Below, piece by piece: positions 1-6,155 of a DNA stretch of 6,242 nucleotides. A program made the position numbers and the translations under genes. The notes beneath the pieces were generated by a model. The model did no database searches. It had not been told where the DNA came from and saw only the letters and a program-made list of their open reading frames with translations. Source of the DNA: Candidatus Bipolaricaulota bacterium (lineage in GTDB: Bacteria; Bipolaricaulota; Bipolaricaulia; UBA7950; UBA9294); NCBI GenBank assembly GCA_021163015.1, contig JAGGXO010000096.1, positions 1 through 6,242 of the forward strand, read 5' to 3'. Positions within the stretch are counted from its first letter, which is position 1. Each line of letters begins with the position of its first letter.

Positions 1-1700
1 CCCTCATAGTCCTCTCTTGGGTTCAACTTTTCAAATATGGCGAAGATGCGCTCTTGATATCGCTCTTCGATGCCTATTCCGTTGTCCTGCACGAAGAAGG
101 TGCACATGCCATCATTCTTCGATCCCTTCACCCAGCCTACGCGCACTGTGGGAAGGGCCTTGTCATTGTACTTTATCGCATTTGTAATCAGGTTGCTGAA
201 TAGCTCAGAGATAGGAACACGGTTTCCCCGCACTGCGGGCATGTCATCGTCTATCTGCAGATTCACGCCACGCAGGCGCACTTCCAGGTCGTCCTTAAGC
301 TCTTCCAACACCTTCTGTACGTTCACCTTCTCGAACGACCCACGGTCCATGTGAATGCTGGAGAACTTGAGCAGATCATTGATCAGCTCACGCATGCGCC
401 CCGATGCCTTCTTCATCCTCTGAAGGTAATCCACTCCCTCTTCGTCGAGCTTATCCTGATAATCTTCGAGGAGGAAGCCACTGAACGCTTCCACCGTACG
501 TGCTGGCTCTTTGAGATCGTGCGAGACCACATGTGAGAACTGTTCAAGCTTCTCGTTGCTCTTCTCCAGTTTCTTGGTCTTCTCCAGAAGGCCTTCCTCC
601 AACTGCTTGATCTTGGTGATATCAATGTAGTGCTCGATCCGCCCTCCCTTGTAGCGTTCGGTCTCGATCGGGATGGAGCGGTATTCCAGGATGCGTTCCT
701 CTCGCCCCATGCTTGGGCGAACGTGGCATGTGTACGGATCGATCCTCTCGCGTGTATTAATCGCTTCCTCAACGCGAGCACGCAGTTCTTGCGAATCCTC
801 GAACACGTTGACATAGCGATCGAATGCACGGTGAATGTCAATTCCGATCAATCGATCACGATCTATCCCGAAAAACTCACCCACTGTCTTGTTTGCCCAG
901 ACCACCTGATGCTTCTTGTCCGAGATGATAATCCCCGAATCGAGGGTATCTACGGCCTCTTCAATCAAGTAGCGGTAACGTGCCTCGGTCTCCATCAGCT
1001 GCCGCTGTAACTCGACCTGGCGCCGCAGATCGCTCGCGTCAATCACGCTTACGCGTTCTGTCACCCGCGTCGCCCGCAGCTCCACTGGGATGATGTTTCG
1101 ATCTTGAGATATGAAACGGACTTTGACATCGCGGACCTCCCCCCTCTCGAACAGACGCAGAAGTTCGGCCTTCATCTGGTCTATATCATCCGGGTGTACA
1201 TACTCGGACAGCTGCAAGGTGCGCTTTGTCGGATAGCCAAGCACCGATCGCGACGCCTCATTCCTCTTAAGAACCGTCCCATCCTTGTCGATGAAGTGAA
1301 GGATGTTCAGCGCCCCCTCGAATATTTGATCGTCAAAGCGACCATCAAGCGTCTTCGAACGACGCCACCGCTCCTTTCTCACCTCGCGGCGCTGGTTGGC
1401 AAGACCAATCCCCCCACCGATGGCTAGAGACATCGCCAAGAATGCGAAGAAAAGGCCTGTCTCACGCAGTTCAAGAATGAGAAACGGCACCGCAACGGCG
1501 CTAGTAGCCAAGGCGAGGATAATCCCACCTCTCAATTTTAGGATGGTAGAAACAAGCGTTAGGGGAACGGCAAGAGCAGCAAAAACAAGGCTGGCAGGGC
1601 GGAATCCGGAAACGAACAGAAGAATTACCGCCAGGACGGCCATGCCATACGTAACGATGCTGATTACGATCTTTTCTGTTTGATTCAGTCTGCTCGTCAC
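1..1700 (-). CDS. Membrane-bound PAS sensor histidine kinase (3' end beyond window)
   Basis: Sensor kinase of a two-component system, expected to autophosphorylate on a histidine and pass the phosphate to a response regulator that is not in this window. Reading the minus strand from GTG at 1698-1700 gives 566 uninterrupted residues to the left edge. Residues about 11-104 form four hydrophobic segments and probably anchor the protein in the membrane with little periplasmic sequence. A first PAS domain follows (about 123-225, with the HPDD motif at 169-172), a second PAS (about 243-362), a short coiled coil (363-387), then HisKA with SHDLKEP and phospho-acceptor His394. The HATPase_c N-box contains Asn507, and the G1 box DNGIGI begins at Asp539; the final G2 region is lost at the edge. 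The HisKA resembles the phytochrome-like group (LEQFSHVVSHDLKEP). The GTG start has an AGGGTAGG ribosome site (1707-1714) six bases upstream, and no in-frame ATG precedes it before a stop at 1767-1769. The signal sensed is unknown. Confidence 0.93.
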   Translation of the reverse strand, partial: MTSRLNQTEKIVISIVTYGMAVLAVILLFVSGFRPASLVFAALAVPLTLVSTILKLRGGIILALATSAVAVPFLILELRETGLFFAFLAMSLAIGGGIGLANQRREVRKERWRRSKTLDGRFDDQIFEGALNILHFIDKDGTVLKRNEASRSVLGYPTKRTLQLSEYVHPDDIDQMKAELLRLFERGEVRDVKVRFISQDRNIIPVELRATRVTERVSVIDASDLRRQVELQRQLMETEARYRYLIEEAVDTLDSGIIISDKKHQVVWANKTVGEFFGIDRDRLIGIDIHRAFDRYVNVFEDSQELRARVEEAINTRERIDPYTCHVRPSMGREERILEYRSIPIETERYKGGRIEHYIDITKIKQLEEGLLEKTKKLEKSNEKLEQFSHVVSHDLKEPARTVEAFSGFLLEDYQDKLDEEGVDYLQRMKKASGRMRELINDLLKFSSIHMDRGSFEKVNVQKVLEELKDDLEVRLRGVNLQIDDDMPAVRGNRVPISELFSNLITNAIKYNDKALPTVRVGWVKGSKNDGMCTFFVQDNGIGIEERYQERIFAIFEKLNPREDYE

Positions 1701-1747
1701 TGGTCGCCTACCCTTGTCAAAAAGACGTGCTCGCCCTCTACTGATAG

Positions 1748-1759
1748 AGACAAATGTCT
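1748..1759. repeat. Short inverted repeat at the kinase promoter
   Basis: AGACA and TGTCT form a perfect 5-bp inverted repeat separated by AA. It lies just downstream of the predicted -10 of the kinase promoter, around the expected transcription start. It could be an operator half-site pair for a dimeric regulator, but a repeat this short also arises by chance. Confidence 0.25.
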
Positions 1760-1765
1760 GGAATA

Positions 1766-1794
1766 ACTATAGATACGCAACGGCCAACTTGGAA
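1766..1794 (-). promoter_or_regulatory. Candidate sigma70-type promoter for the histidine kinase
   Basis: On the minus strand, TTCCAA (1789-1794) and TATAGT (1766-1771) are spaced 17 bases apart. The -10 matches 5 of 6 consensus positions but the -35 only 3 of 6. The start would fall near 1759, giving a leader of about 60 bases before the GTG at 1700. It sits in the 157-bp gap between the regulator and the kinase, where no convincing terminator is visible, so the kinase may be expressed both by read-through and from here. Confidence 0.4.
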
Positions 1795-1857
1795 GGACAG
1801 AGGTCACCGCAACAAGAGACCTTCTTCTCGCAACACGAATGTGTCCGTGTAGTGTTT

Positions 1858-2532
1858 CTAGATAATGAGATTGGGATTGAGGTCGATGGAGAAGGGCTCC
1901 ATGATCTTCTGCAGGTACTCCTCGCGCAGGATCCTAATCTTGCGGCTCTCAATGGCAATGATCCCACGACTTTCAAGCTCACTTAACGTACGTATTGCTG
2001 TCTTTGAAGAGACCCCAGCCATTTCTGCCAGTTCGGCGCGAGAGAGCTCAACACCGCTCTTCCCGAGGTGTAGTATCAGACGTGCCAAACGTTCTTTACT
2101 CGAAGAATAGGATCTTTCTGCAAGCTTGTTCTGAAACGCCTTCAATTCCTCTGAAAGTTTCTCGTACAAGCGAAAGATCGTCTTGGGGTGGCGCTCAAGG
2201 AAGTAGAAAAAGTCTCCTCGCTCTATGAAACCAACGATTACTGGCTCAAGCGTCTTTGCATAAGCGTTGTGGCTTCCCTTATCGAACAGAGTCGTCTCGC
2301 CGAGGATTTCGCCAGGCCCGACGATCTTCAGGATTTGGCTCTTGGCGCGCATACTGCGTTTTACGAGTTTGACCATCCCCTCAAATACAAGATAGAAACC
2401 GAACGCCGGCGCCCCCTCCTGAAAAATGATCTCTCCTCGACCGTACTTTATCTTGCGGGCACTGTCCTGTAGCTTCTGAATTTCCTTCTCTTTCAGATCA
2501 GAGAAGATGCGAAACTCCTTGAGGTCGATCAT
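1858..2532 (-). CDS. Crp/Fnr-family transcriptional regulator, cysteine-free
   Basis: DNA-binding regulator with the two-domain Crp/Fnr layout. Numbered from the GTG at 2538, residues about 12-115 form a cyclic-nucleotide-binding-type beta barrel (GRGEIIFQEGAPAFGFYLVFEG at about 33-54; GPGEILGETTLFDKG at 74-88). A long dimerisation helix (about 117-145) and a winged helix-turn-helix follow (165-193, LSRAELAEMAGVSSKTAIRTLSELESRGII). There is no cysteine, so an Fnr-type iron-sulphur cluster is excluded. The segment after GETTLF has HNAYA where Crp has the phosphate-contacting Arg-Ser pair, so ordinary cAMP binding is doubtful and the ligand is unknown. ATG at 2530-2532 is preferred to the GTG two codons upstream because GGGGGTG (2536-2542) can serve the ATG as ribosome site but overlaps the GTG. 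It lies upstream of the kinase on the same strand and is divergent from the hydrolase. Confidence 0.92.
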   Translation of the reverse strand: MIDLKEFRIFSDLKEKEIQKLQDSARKIKYGRGEIIFQEGAPAFGFYLVFEGMVKLVKRSMRAKSQILKIVGPGEILGETTLFDKGSHNAYAKTLEPVIVGFIERGDFFYFLERHPKTIFRLYEKLSEELKAFQNKLAERSYSSSKERLARLILHLGKSGVELSRAELAEMAGVSSKTAIRTLSELESRGIIAIESRKIRILREEYLQKIMEPFSIDLNPNLII

Positions 2533-2621
2533 GGTCACCCCCGTTTACCATGGTTCGCTACCGCGATTGTCTCTTTTGCTCCATCCTTTCATCACCCTAC
2601 ACAACCGGTCAAGCGTCCGCC

Positions 2622-2650
2622 ATTGTAACAGATATCACAGCAAAAACCAA
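2622..2650 (-). promoter_or_regulatory. Predicted promoter of the Crp/Fnr-type regulator
   Basis: On the minus strand, TTGGTT (2645-2650) and TACAAT (2622-2627) are separated by 17 bases, matching 3 of 6 and 5 of 6 consensus positions. The transcript would start near 2615, leaving a leader of about 80 bases. The CRP-like palindrome at 2624-2639 covers part of the -10 and most of the spacer, an arrangement typical of repression. Confidence 0.5.
2624..2639. promoter_or_regulatory. CRP-like palindromic operator between divergent genes
   Basis: The 16 bases read TGTAA, six bases, TCACA, matching 9 of 10 conserved positions of the classical Crp consensus TGTGA-N6-TCACA. It lies in the intergenic region upstream of a Crp/Fnr-family gene and overlaps that gene's predicted promoter, so autoregulation is the simplest reading. 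Its centre is about 72-73 bases upstream of the predicted start of the divergent hydrolase transcript, a distance compatible with activation from upstream. Binding by the neighbouring regulator is inferred. Confidence 0.6.
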
Positions 2651-2669
2651 ATCCCGTCAGATATTTCGT

Positions 2670-2698
2670 TTGCATAAGTTACGAGCGCTCGATAGACT
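2670..2698 (+). promoter_or_regulatory. Candidate promoter of the C-N hydrolase gene
   Basis: TTGCAT (2670-2675) and TAGACT (2693-2698) are spaced 17 bases apart, matching 3 and 4 of 6 consensus positions, so it is a weak promoter that may need an activator. The spacer contains a perfect 10-bp palindrome, CGAGCGCTCG (2682-2691). The start would fall near 2705, only a few bases before the ATG at 2709. Confidence 0.4.
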
Positions 2699-2708
2699 AA
2701 GCTGAACC

Positions 2709-3488
2709 ATGATCGAAACAAGGCAGGAAGGGCAATTGGATGTGACTTTGCTGCAACTCAGTCTTGATGAAGAAACCAGCGCCAATCGCCCAAACAAAGT
2801 AGAGAAACTTCTCACTGAATATGCATCCAACACAGATCTGATTGTCCTTCCCGAGCTGTGGCAATGGGGGTATGCCAATCTTCAGCTCTGCAAAGAGAGG
2901 TCAGAGACACTGCCCGGCAAGACAAGCGTCTTCCTCTCCAAGCAGGCGCGAGCCCTATCGGCATACCTGGTAGGAGGAACGATCATAGAGAGGGATGGAG
3001 ACAGGTACTTCAATACAGCGCCCCTGTTCGATCGGCAGGGAGAGATGCTGGGCAAGTACCGGAAGGCACACCTGCTTTCATATCACTCTCAGGAGCGTGA
3101 TTTGCTCTCCTGCGGGAGTACGGCACCGACCTTTGCCACACCAATTGCAGGACTGGGAATAGCCGTATGTTACGACCTGCGCTTTCCAGAACTGTTCTTC
3201 AGTATGTCCAATGCAGGGGCAGAGGTGTTCATTGTCCCGGCTGCTTGGCCGATCACACGGATGGAGGCATGGGTGGCCTTATGTCACGCCCGTGCGGTTG
3301 AGAACCAGGCATATGTTATTGCTTGCGGAGGTACCGGTGGCGGTCTCCTGGGGCGGAGCATGGTCGTTGATCCGTGGGGAGTGACCATCGCCTCTCTTGG
3401 AGGCGAGGAAGCAGTGCTGCACGCAACGCTCGATCTTGGCCGCCTCCGCATGTACCGAGAGGAATTTACAGCGTGGCGTGAACGCTAG
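2709..3488 (+). CDS. Nitrilase-superfamily carbon-nitrogen hydrolase (amidase-like)
   Basis: Probable cytoplasmic amidase that hydrolyses a small amide or nitrile through a covalent thioester intermediate. All residues of the superfamily triad are present: Glu49 in LPELWQWGY, Lys119 in GKYRKAHL and Cys154 in AVCYDLRFPELF, with an accessory Glu at 129. The CYDLRFP signature and the length (259 residues) resemble the omega-amidase/Nit2 and YafV/MtnU-like branch, but the substrate cannot be read from sequence; omega-amidase is one option. The start is uncertain. ATG at 2709 has no Shine-Dalgarno sequence, while AGGAAGGG at 2725-2732 precedes a TTG at 2736 and a GTG at 2742; the TTG would give a product beginning at the first beta strand (DVTLLQLSL). 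The gene is divergent from the regulator. The tRNA promoter starts about 40 bases after its stop, so it is probably monocistronic. Confidence 0.9.
   Translation: MIETRQEGQLDVTLLQLSLDEETSANRPNKVEKLLTEYASNTDLIVLPELWQWGYANLQLCKERSETLPGKTSVFLSKQARALSAYLVGGTIIERDGDRYFNTAPLFDRQGEMLGKYRKAHLLSYHSQERDLLSCGSTAPTFATPIAGLGIAVCYDLRFPELFFSMSNAGAEVFIVPAAWPITRMEAWVALCHARAVENQAYVIACGGTGGGLLGRSMVVDPWGVTIASLGGEEAVLHATLDLGRLRMYREEFTAWRER
2725..2732 (+). promoter_or_regulatory. Strong Shine-Dalgarno-like sequence inside the hydrolase ORF
   Basis: AGGAAGGG occurs just after the annotated ATG and three to four bases before an in-frame TTG (2736-2738), nine before an in-frame GTG (2742-2744). The ATG at 2709 has nothing comparable upstream. 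It therefore bears on which start codon is used. Confidence 0.45.
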
Positions 3489-3526
3489 ATCTCAATGCTC
3501 GTCCGAGCGCAAGCGAACCCTCTTCC

Positions 3527-3555
3527 TTGACAGGATGAAAGCCTCTCCTTACACT
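3527..3555 (+). promoter_or_regulatory. tRNA-Leu promoter
   Basis: A perfect -35 TTGACA (3527-3532) is followed after exactly 17 bases by TACACT (3550-3555, 4 of 6). The start would fall near 3562, giving a leader of about 15 bases before the mature tRNA 5' end at 3577. The consensus -35 and short leader fit a stable-RNA promoter. Confidence 0.7.
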
Positions 3556-3576
3556 TTGATTAACAGCGAGAAACGA

Positions 3577-3662
<86 letters not shown>

Positions 3663-3705
3663 AAGCGTGTTCTAGGTTGCCTTCTATCCAGTCTTGCACA
3701 TTTGC

Positions 3706-3741
3706 CTCTCGATACTGCTTTTGCTAGCCATGGATCGAGAG
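3706..3741. repeat. Inverted repeat at the convergent tRNA-Leu and mraY ends
   Basis: CTCTCGAT (3706-3713) and ATCGAGAG (3734-3741) are perfect 8-bp arms around a 20-base loop, spanning the mraY stop codon. No run of T follows on either strand, so it is not a standard rho-independent terminator. It could be a hairpin protecting the mraY 3' end or a weak bidirectional terminator for these convergent genes. Confidence 0.35.
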
Positions 3742-4707
3742 AATGCCGACACCAACGAGTATCGCCTGTGCTATCCACAGCCTTGTCACAATCTTGGGTT
3801 CTGCCAGCTCGACGCTGGGGAGCAAGTAGTGATAGTCAATCCCCTCTGCAGCTTCAAAATGGTGATGGAACGGGCTGATCTTGAAGATCCTCCTTCCCGT
3901 GAGCCTGAAGTAGACCACCTGGATGATTACGGAGGCTGATTCCGCCATGAGCAGCCCGGCAAGAAGAGGCAGAGAAAAAGAGGTTCCAGTGGAAAGTGCC
4001 AGCGCTCCGATCGCGCCCCCGAGAGCAAATGAGCCAACGTCCCCCAGGAATAGGTGAGCGGGGTAGGTATTCACCCACAGAAACCCGGCCAGAATCCCGA
4101 TCAACGGGAGGATGCTTGCCAGCGTTGCATGATCGTGGAAAAGGACTAGATATCCAGAAAAGACGATGATCGCCGTTCCAGTGGCCAATCCATCGAGCCC
4201 ATCTGTCAGGTTCATGCTGTTCGTAGTCGACAGGAGTACGCCACACAGCAGAAAGAAGAAGGCCGGTCGCGGCAGGACAAACGCTACATGCGAGAACGGG
4301 ACACTGATCGCGATATTTGCCAGAGAAGGAAACGCAAGAAACAAGATGAGCGCGACGAACAACGACAGAACGATCTTCTGGTGAGGCAACAGGCCAAGCG
4401 ATCGTCTGTGGATCTGCGAGAGGAGGTCATCGATGAGCCCGACACCGCCAAATAGGAGCGCGCTCACAAATACGAACAGAGCGTCCCGAGAGATATCGCG
4501 GTGGAGGATCCCAATAGAGATCCCCCATAGGACTATGATGATAACTCCCCCCATCGTCGGGGTCCCGCTCTTCTTCTCGTGCAACTGCGGACCGTAATCA
4601 CGAATACGCTGGCCAAGCGCCTCCTTCTTCATAAGTCGAGCGAAGAGTCCGGCGCTGATCGCAGCTAGAACTGTGAAAAACAGAGAGATACCAACTACGG
4701 GCAGCAC
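3724..4707 (-). CDS. mraY: Phospho-N-acetylmuramoyl-pentapeptide-transferase
   Basis: Integral membrane enzyme that transfers phospho-MurNAc-pentapeptide from UDP to undecaprenyl phosphate, making lipid I on the inner face of the cytoplasmic membrane. The 327-residue product has about ten hydrophobic segments and the family motifs in order: KKSGTPTMGG (45-54), the Asp pair Asp93-Asp94, NSMNLTDGLDGLA (163-175), FLGDVGSFALGG (220-231) and PFHHHFE (279-285). Length is close to that of Firmicutes homologues. Two places are unusual: the segment after the Asp pair is LLSQIHRRSLGLLPHQK rather than the usual basic stretch ending in GLSGKQK, and the HHH loop is lengthened before KIVTRLW (305-311). The start is GTG at 4705-4707, two bases after the TAG of the upstream gene, with GTAGG overlapping that stop, so translation is probably coupled. 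No murD, murF or ftsW lies beside it, so it is outside a standard dcw cluster. Confidence 0.97.
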   Translation of the reverse strand: MLPVVGISLFFTVLAAISAGLFARLMKKEALGQRIRDYGPQLHEKKSGTPTMGGVIIIVLWGISIGILHRDISRDALFVFVSALLFGGVGLIDDLLSQIHRRSLGLLPHQKIVLSLFVALILFLAFPSLANIAISVPFSHVAFVLPRPAFFFLLCGVLLSTTNSMNLTDGLDGLATGTAIIVFSGYLVLFHDHATLASILPLIGILAGFLWVNTYPAHLFLGDVGSFALGGAIGALALSTGTSFSLPLLAGLLMAESASVIIQVVYFRLTGRRIFKISPFHHHFEAAEGIDYHYLLPSVELAEPKIVTRLWIAQAILVGVGILSIHG

Positions 4708-4709
4708 GC

Positions 4710-6062
4710 CTACGATACCCCGCGAAACTCTCCATCACACTCAACGATGGCCTTGCGCATGTCTGAGAGTTCCTCTGCGTTGGGTCGGCGCTTCTTATCA
4801 GGCGCAAGGACACGTTGCACAAGCTTGTACAGTGCATAGGTGGTGAGAAGGCAGAACCCCTGCGACTTACATCCACGCAGAACCTGTGGTGTGAACTCGG
4901 TCGGTCGGCGCTTGGGATCGATCGCGCAGGAAGCGCTCACAACAAGAATCCCCTTCTCCGGGCCTTCACCACTGGTGCGCGCTCGATCGACATGATCGAG
5001 GAGGTGTCGGTAAGAAGAGAGGTCCACAGCAGCATTATCCGTCGCAGCAACCGAGACGATGGCATCACCCTCGTCGCACCGCGCAATGAGATCACGGCCG
5101 GACTCTTCCACCTCAAAACCAAGCACCCGCAACGAATCTGTAACGGCAGGGATAACGCTGAACCTTCCGTGCGTGTATAGCATGCGCTTGTAGCGCGTGG
5201 TCTCCTCCAACTCCTGCGTAATCTCTTCGATCTTCTCTGAGAGCTTGTCCCTCCTAGCTATTAGACCAGTCAATGCATCACGCAGGGAGTCCTCCCCGGG
5301 GAGAGGGTAAGACGGAAGCCAGTCGGGCTGTGAGAAGAACCCCGGACGCACCGTTGCCCGCGTTGTGGCACGCGCTAGGGCCAATGCCTCTTCCGCTGGA
5401 GAGATTCCTTCAACAGACGGGAGCAGCACAAGGAGCCCCTCACCATATGGAATCTGTACAGCAATTACGTCTCCAACGCGGTTGCGGGCAAGGACCGTTG
5501 CGAATCGCTTGATAGGAGTAGAGAGGATATCTTGATAGATCGCGCTGTAGGTGATCCTGCCAGCAAACTGATGCAGATAGTCCTCGAACGGAGTGCCCGT
5601 ATCTTCGAAGACGACGTCGCTTCCACGACGGGGGACAAAACGAGCGTTAGAAGGAAAGTTCAATTGGTATTGCTTGTCCACAAGCGACACGCTTGGAAGC
5701 CAACTATAGCGATCAATGTGTTCTTCGATCCCCTCTTTGCTGACGATCTCCAGTCTTTCTCCACGAGGGCGGAGACGACAAACGATTACCCCACCTATCT
5801 TTTGTAGGAGATCGGATGCCTCATCCCGACGCCGGTGAAAAATCTTCGCAAGGATACGGCCGAATCCGCGGTCCAAGTCGGTGTATGTGCGGCGTGCACC
5901 GTCCTTCTCCACCGGGAGGTCGTAGGTCCAGCGATCGCTCAGCGGCCCCGGATCGATAAGCAAAGCATCGAGTGCGGAAAAAGAGGGTCCTTCAAAGAAA
6001 TCGGTAGTGCTGATTTCCGGGTGCTCAAGTTGCCAGTTGATTACAGCAAGGATGCGCTTCAT
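4710..6062 (-). CDS. Unknown protein coupled to mraY; coiled coil and possible inactive nuclease-like C-terminal domain
   Basis: I do not recognise a named family. The 450-residue product looks cytoplasmic, with no signal peptide or membrane segment. Residues 1-235 alternate predicted strands and helices; LDALLIDPGP (31-40), KIGGVIVCRL (88-97) and DVIAVQIPYGEGLLVLLPS (198-216) look like the core strands of an alpha/beta domain, possibly of the amidotransferase-like type (weak inference). Residues about 258-293 are charged and heptad-like (ARRDKLSEKIEEITQELEE), probably a coiled coil. Residues about 300-415 resemble PD-(D/E)XK-type fold proteins (LGFEVEESGRDLIAR, then a strand, GILVVSA, FTPQVLRGCKSQGFCLLTTYALYKLV). 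Where an acidic-x-Lys motif would sit, the sequence reads SVA (337-339), so catalysis is unlikely. It is the first gene of a two-gene unit with mraY, two bases apart. The ATG at 6060-6062 lacks a Shine-Dalgarno site but lies nine bases after an extended -10, suggesting a leaderless start. Confidence is high that it is a gene, low on function. Confidence 0.88.
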   Translation of the reverse strand: MKRILAVINWQLEHPEISTTDFFEGPSFSALDALLIDPGPLSDRWTYDLPVEKDGARRTYTDLDRGFGRILAKIFHRRRDEASDLLQKIGGVIVCRLRPRGERLEIVSKEGIEEHIDRYSWLPSVSLVDKQYQLNFPSNARFVPRRGSDVVFEDTGTPFEDYLHQFAGRITYSAIYQDILSTPIKRFATVLARNRVGDVIAVQIPYGEGLLVLLPSVEGISPAEEALALARATTRATVRPGFFSQPDWLPSYPLPGEDSLRDALTGLIARRDKLSEKIEEITQELEETTRYKRMLYTHGRFSVIPAVTDSLRVLGFEVEESGRDLIARCDEGDAIVSVAATDNAAVDLSSYRHLLDHVDRARTSGEGPEKGILVVSASCAIDPKRRPTEFTPQVLRGCKSQGFCLLTTYALYKLVQRVLAPDKKRRPNAEELSDMRKAIVECDGEFRGVS

Positions 6063-6071
6063 TGCGTGACA

Positions 6072-6101
6072 ATCATACCATCATTTGCACAAGATCGACA
6101 A
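6072..6101 (-). promoter_or_regulatory. Extended -10 promoter of the unknown gene-mraY unit
   Basis: On the minus strand, TTGTCG (6096-6101, 4 of 6) lies 18 bases before TATGAT (6072-6077, 5 of 6), and TGG directly precedes the -10, forming a TGn extended element. Only nine bases separate the -10 from the ATG at 6062, so the transcript should begin within about three bases of the start codon. It sits between the upstream terminator and the gene, so this promoter probably drives both the unknown gene and mraY. Confidence 0.6.
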
Positions 6102-6108
6102 CTACTAT

Positions 6109-6141
6109 AAAGAAGAAAACGGGGCCGCACAAGGCGGCCCC
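6109..6141 (-). terminator. Rho-independent terminator of an upstream minus-strand gene
   Basis: GGGGCCGC (6121-6128) and GCGGCCCC (6134-6141) form a perfect 8-bp, all-G/C stem around a 5-base loop. Read on the minus strand, the stem is followed by GTTTTCTTCTTT, a T-rich tail. On the plus strand the following bases (GTAGTTAGC) are not T-rich, so the terminator acts leftwards. It begins 14 bases after the TGA at 6156-6158 and isolates the following unit. Confidence 0.85.
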
Positions 6142-6155
6142 GTAGTTAGCGTTAA

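Noticed and set aside
413..841. 142-codon open frame on the minus strand
   Set aside because: It overlaps the kinase gene in another frame of the same strand. Its product is Arg/Ser-rich and patternless, while the kinase frame shows PAS and HisKA motifs.
630..1010. 126-codon plus-strand open frame
   Set aside because: It is antisense to the kinase PAS region and has no ribosome site or recognisable domain.
1831..1857. Possible terminator after the Crp/Fnr gene (AACACGAATGTGT region)
   Set aside because: The stem is only about four base pairs and no T tract follows on the minus strand, so read-through to the kinase remains likely.
3498..3509. GCTCG/CGAGC inverted repeat after the hydrolase stop
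   Set aside because: The arms are short with a 2-base gap and no T tract follows, so it does not qualify as a terminator.
3769..3779. DnaA-box-like CTATCCACA
   Set aside because: It is a single near-match inside mraY coding sequence, with no cluster, AT-rich unwinding element or dnaA gene nearby.
4815..5180. 121-codon plus-strand open frame
   Set aside because: It is antisense to the 450-residue gene, which has a promoter, a coupled downstream gene and coherent protein-like composition.
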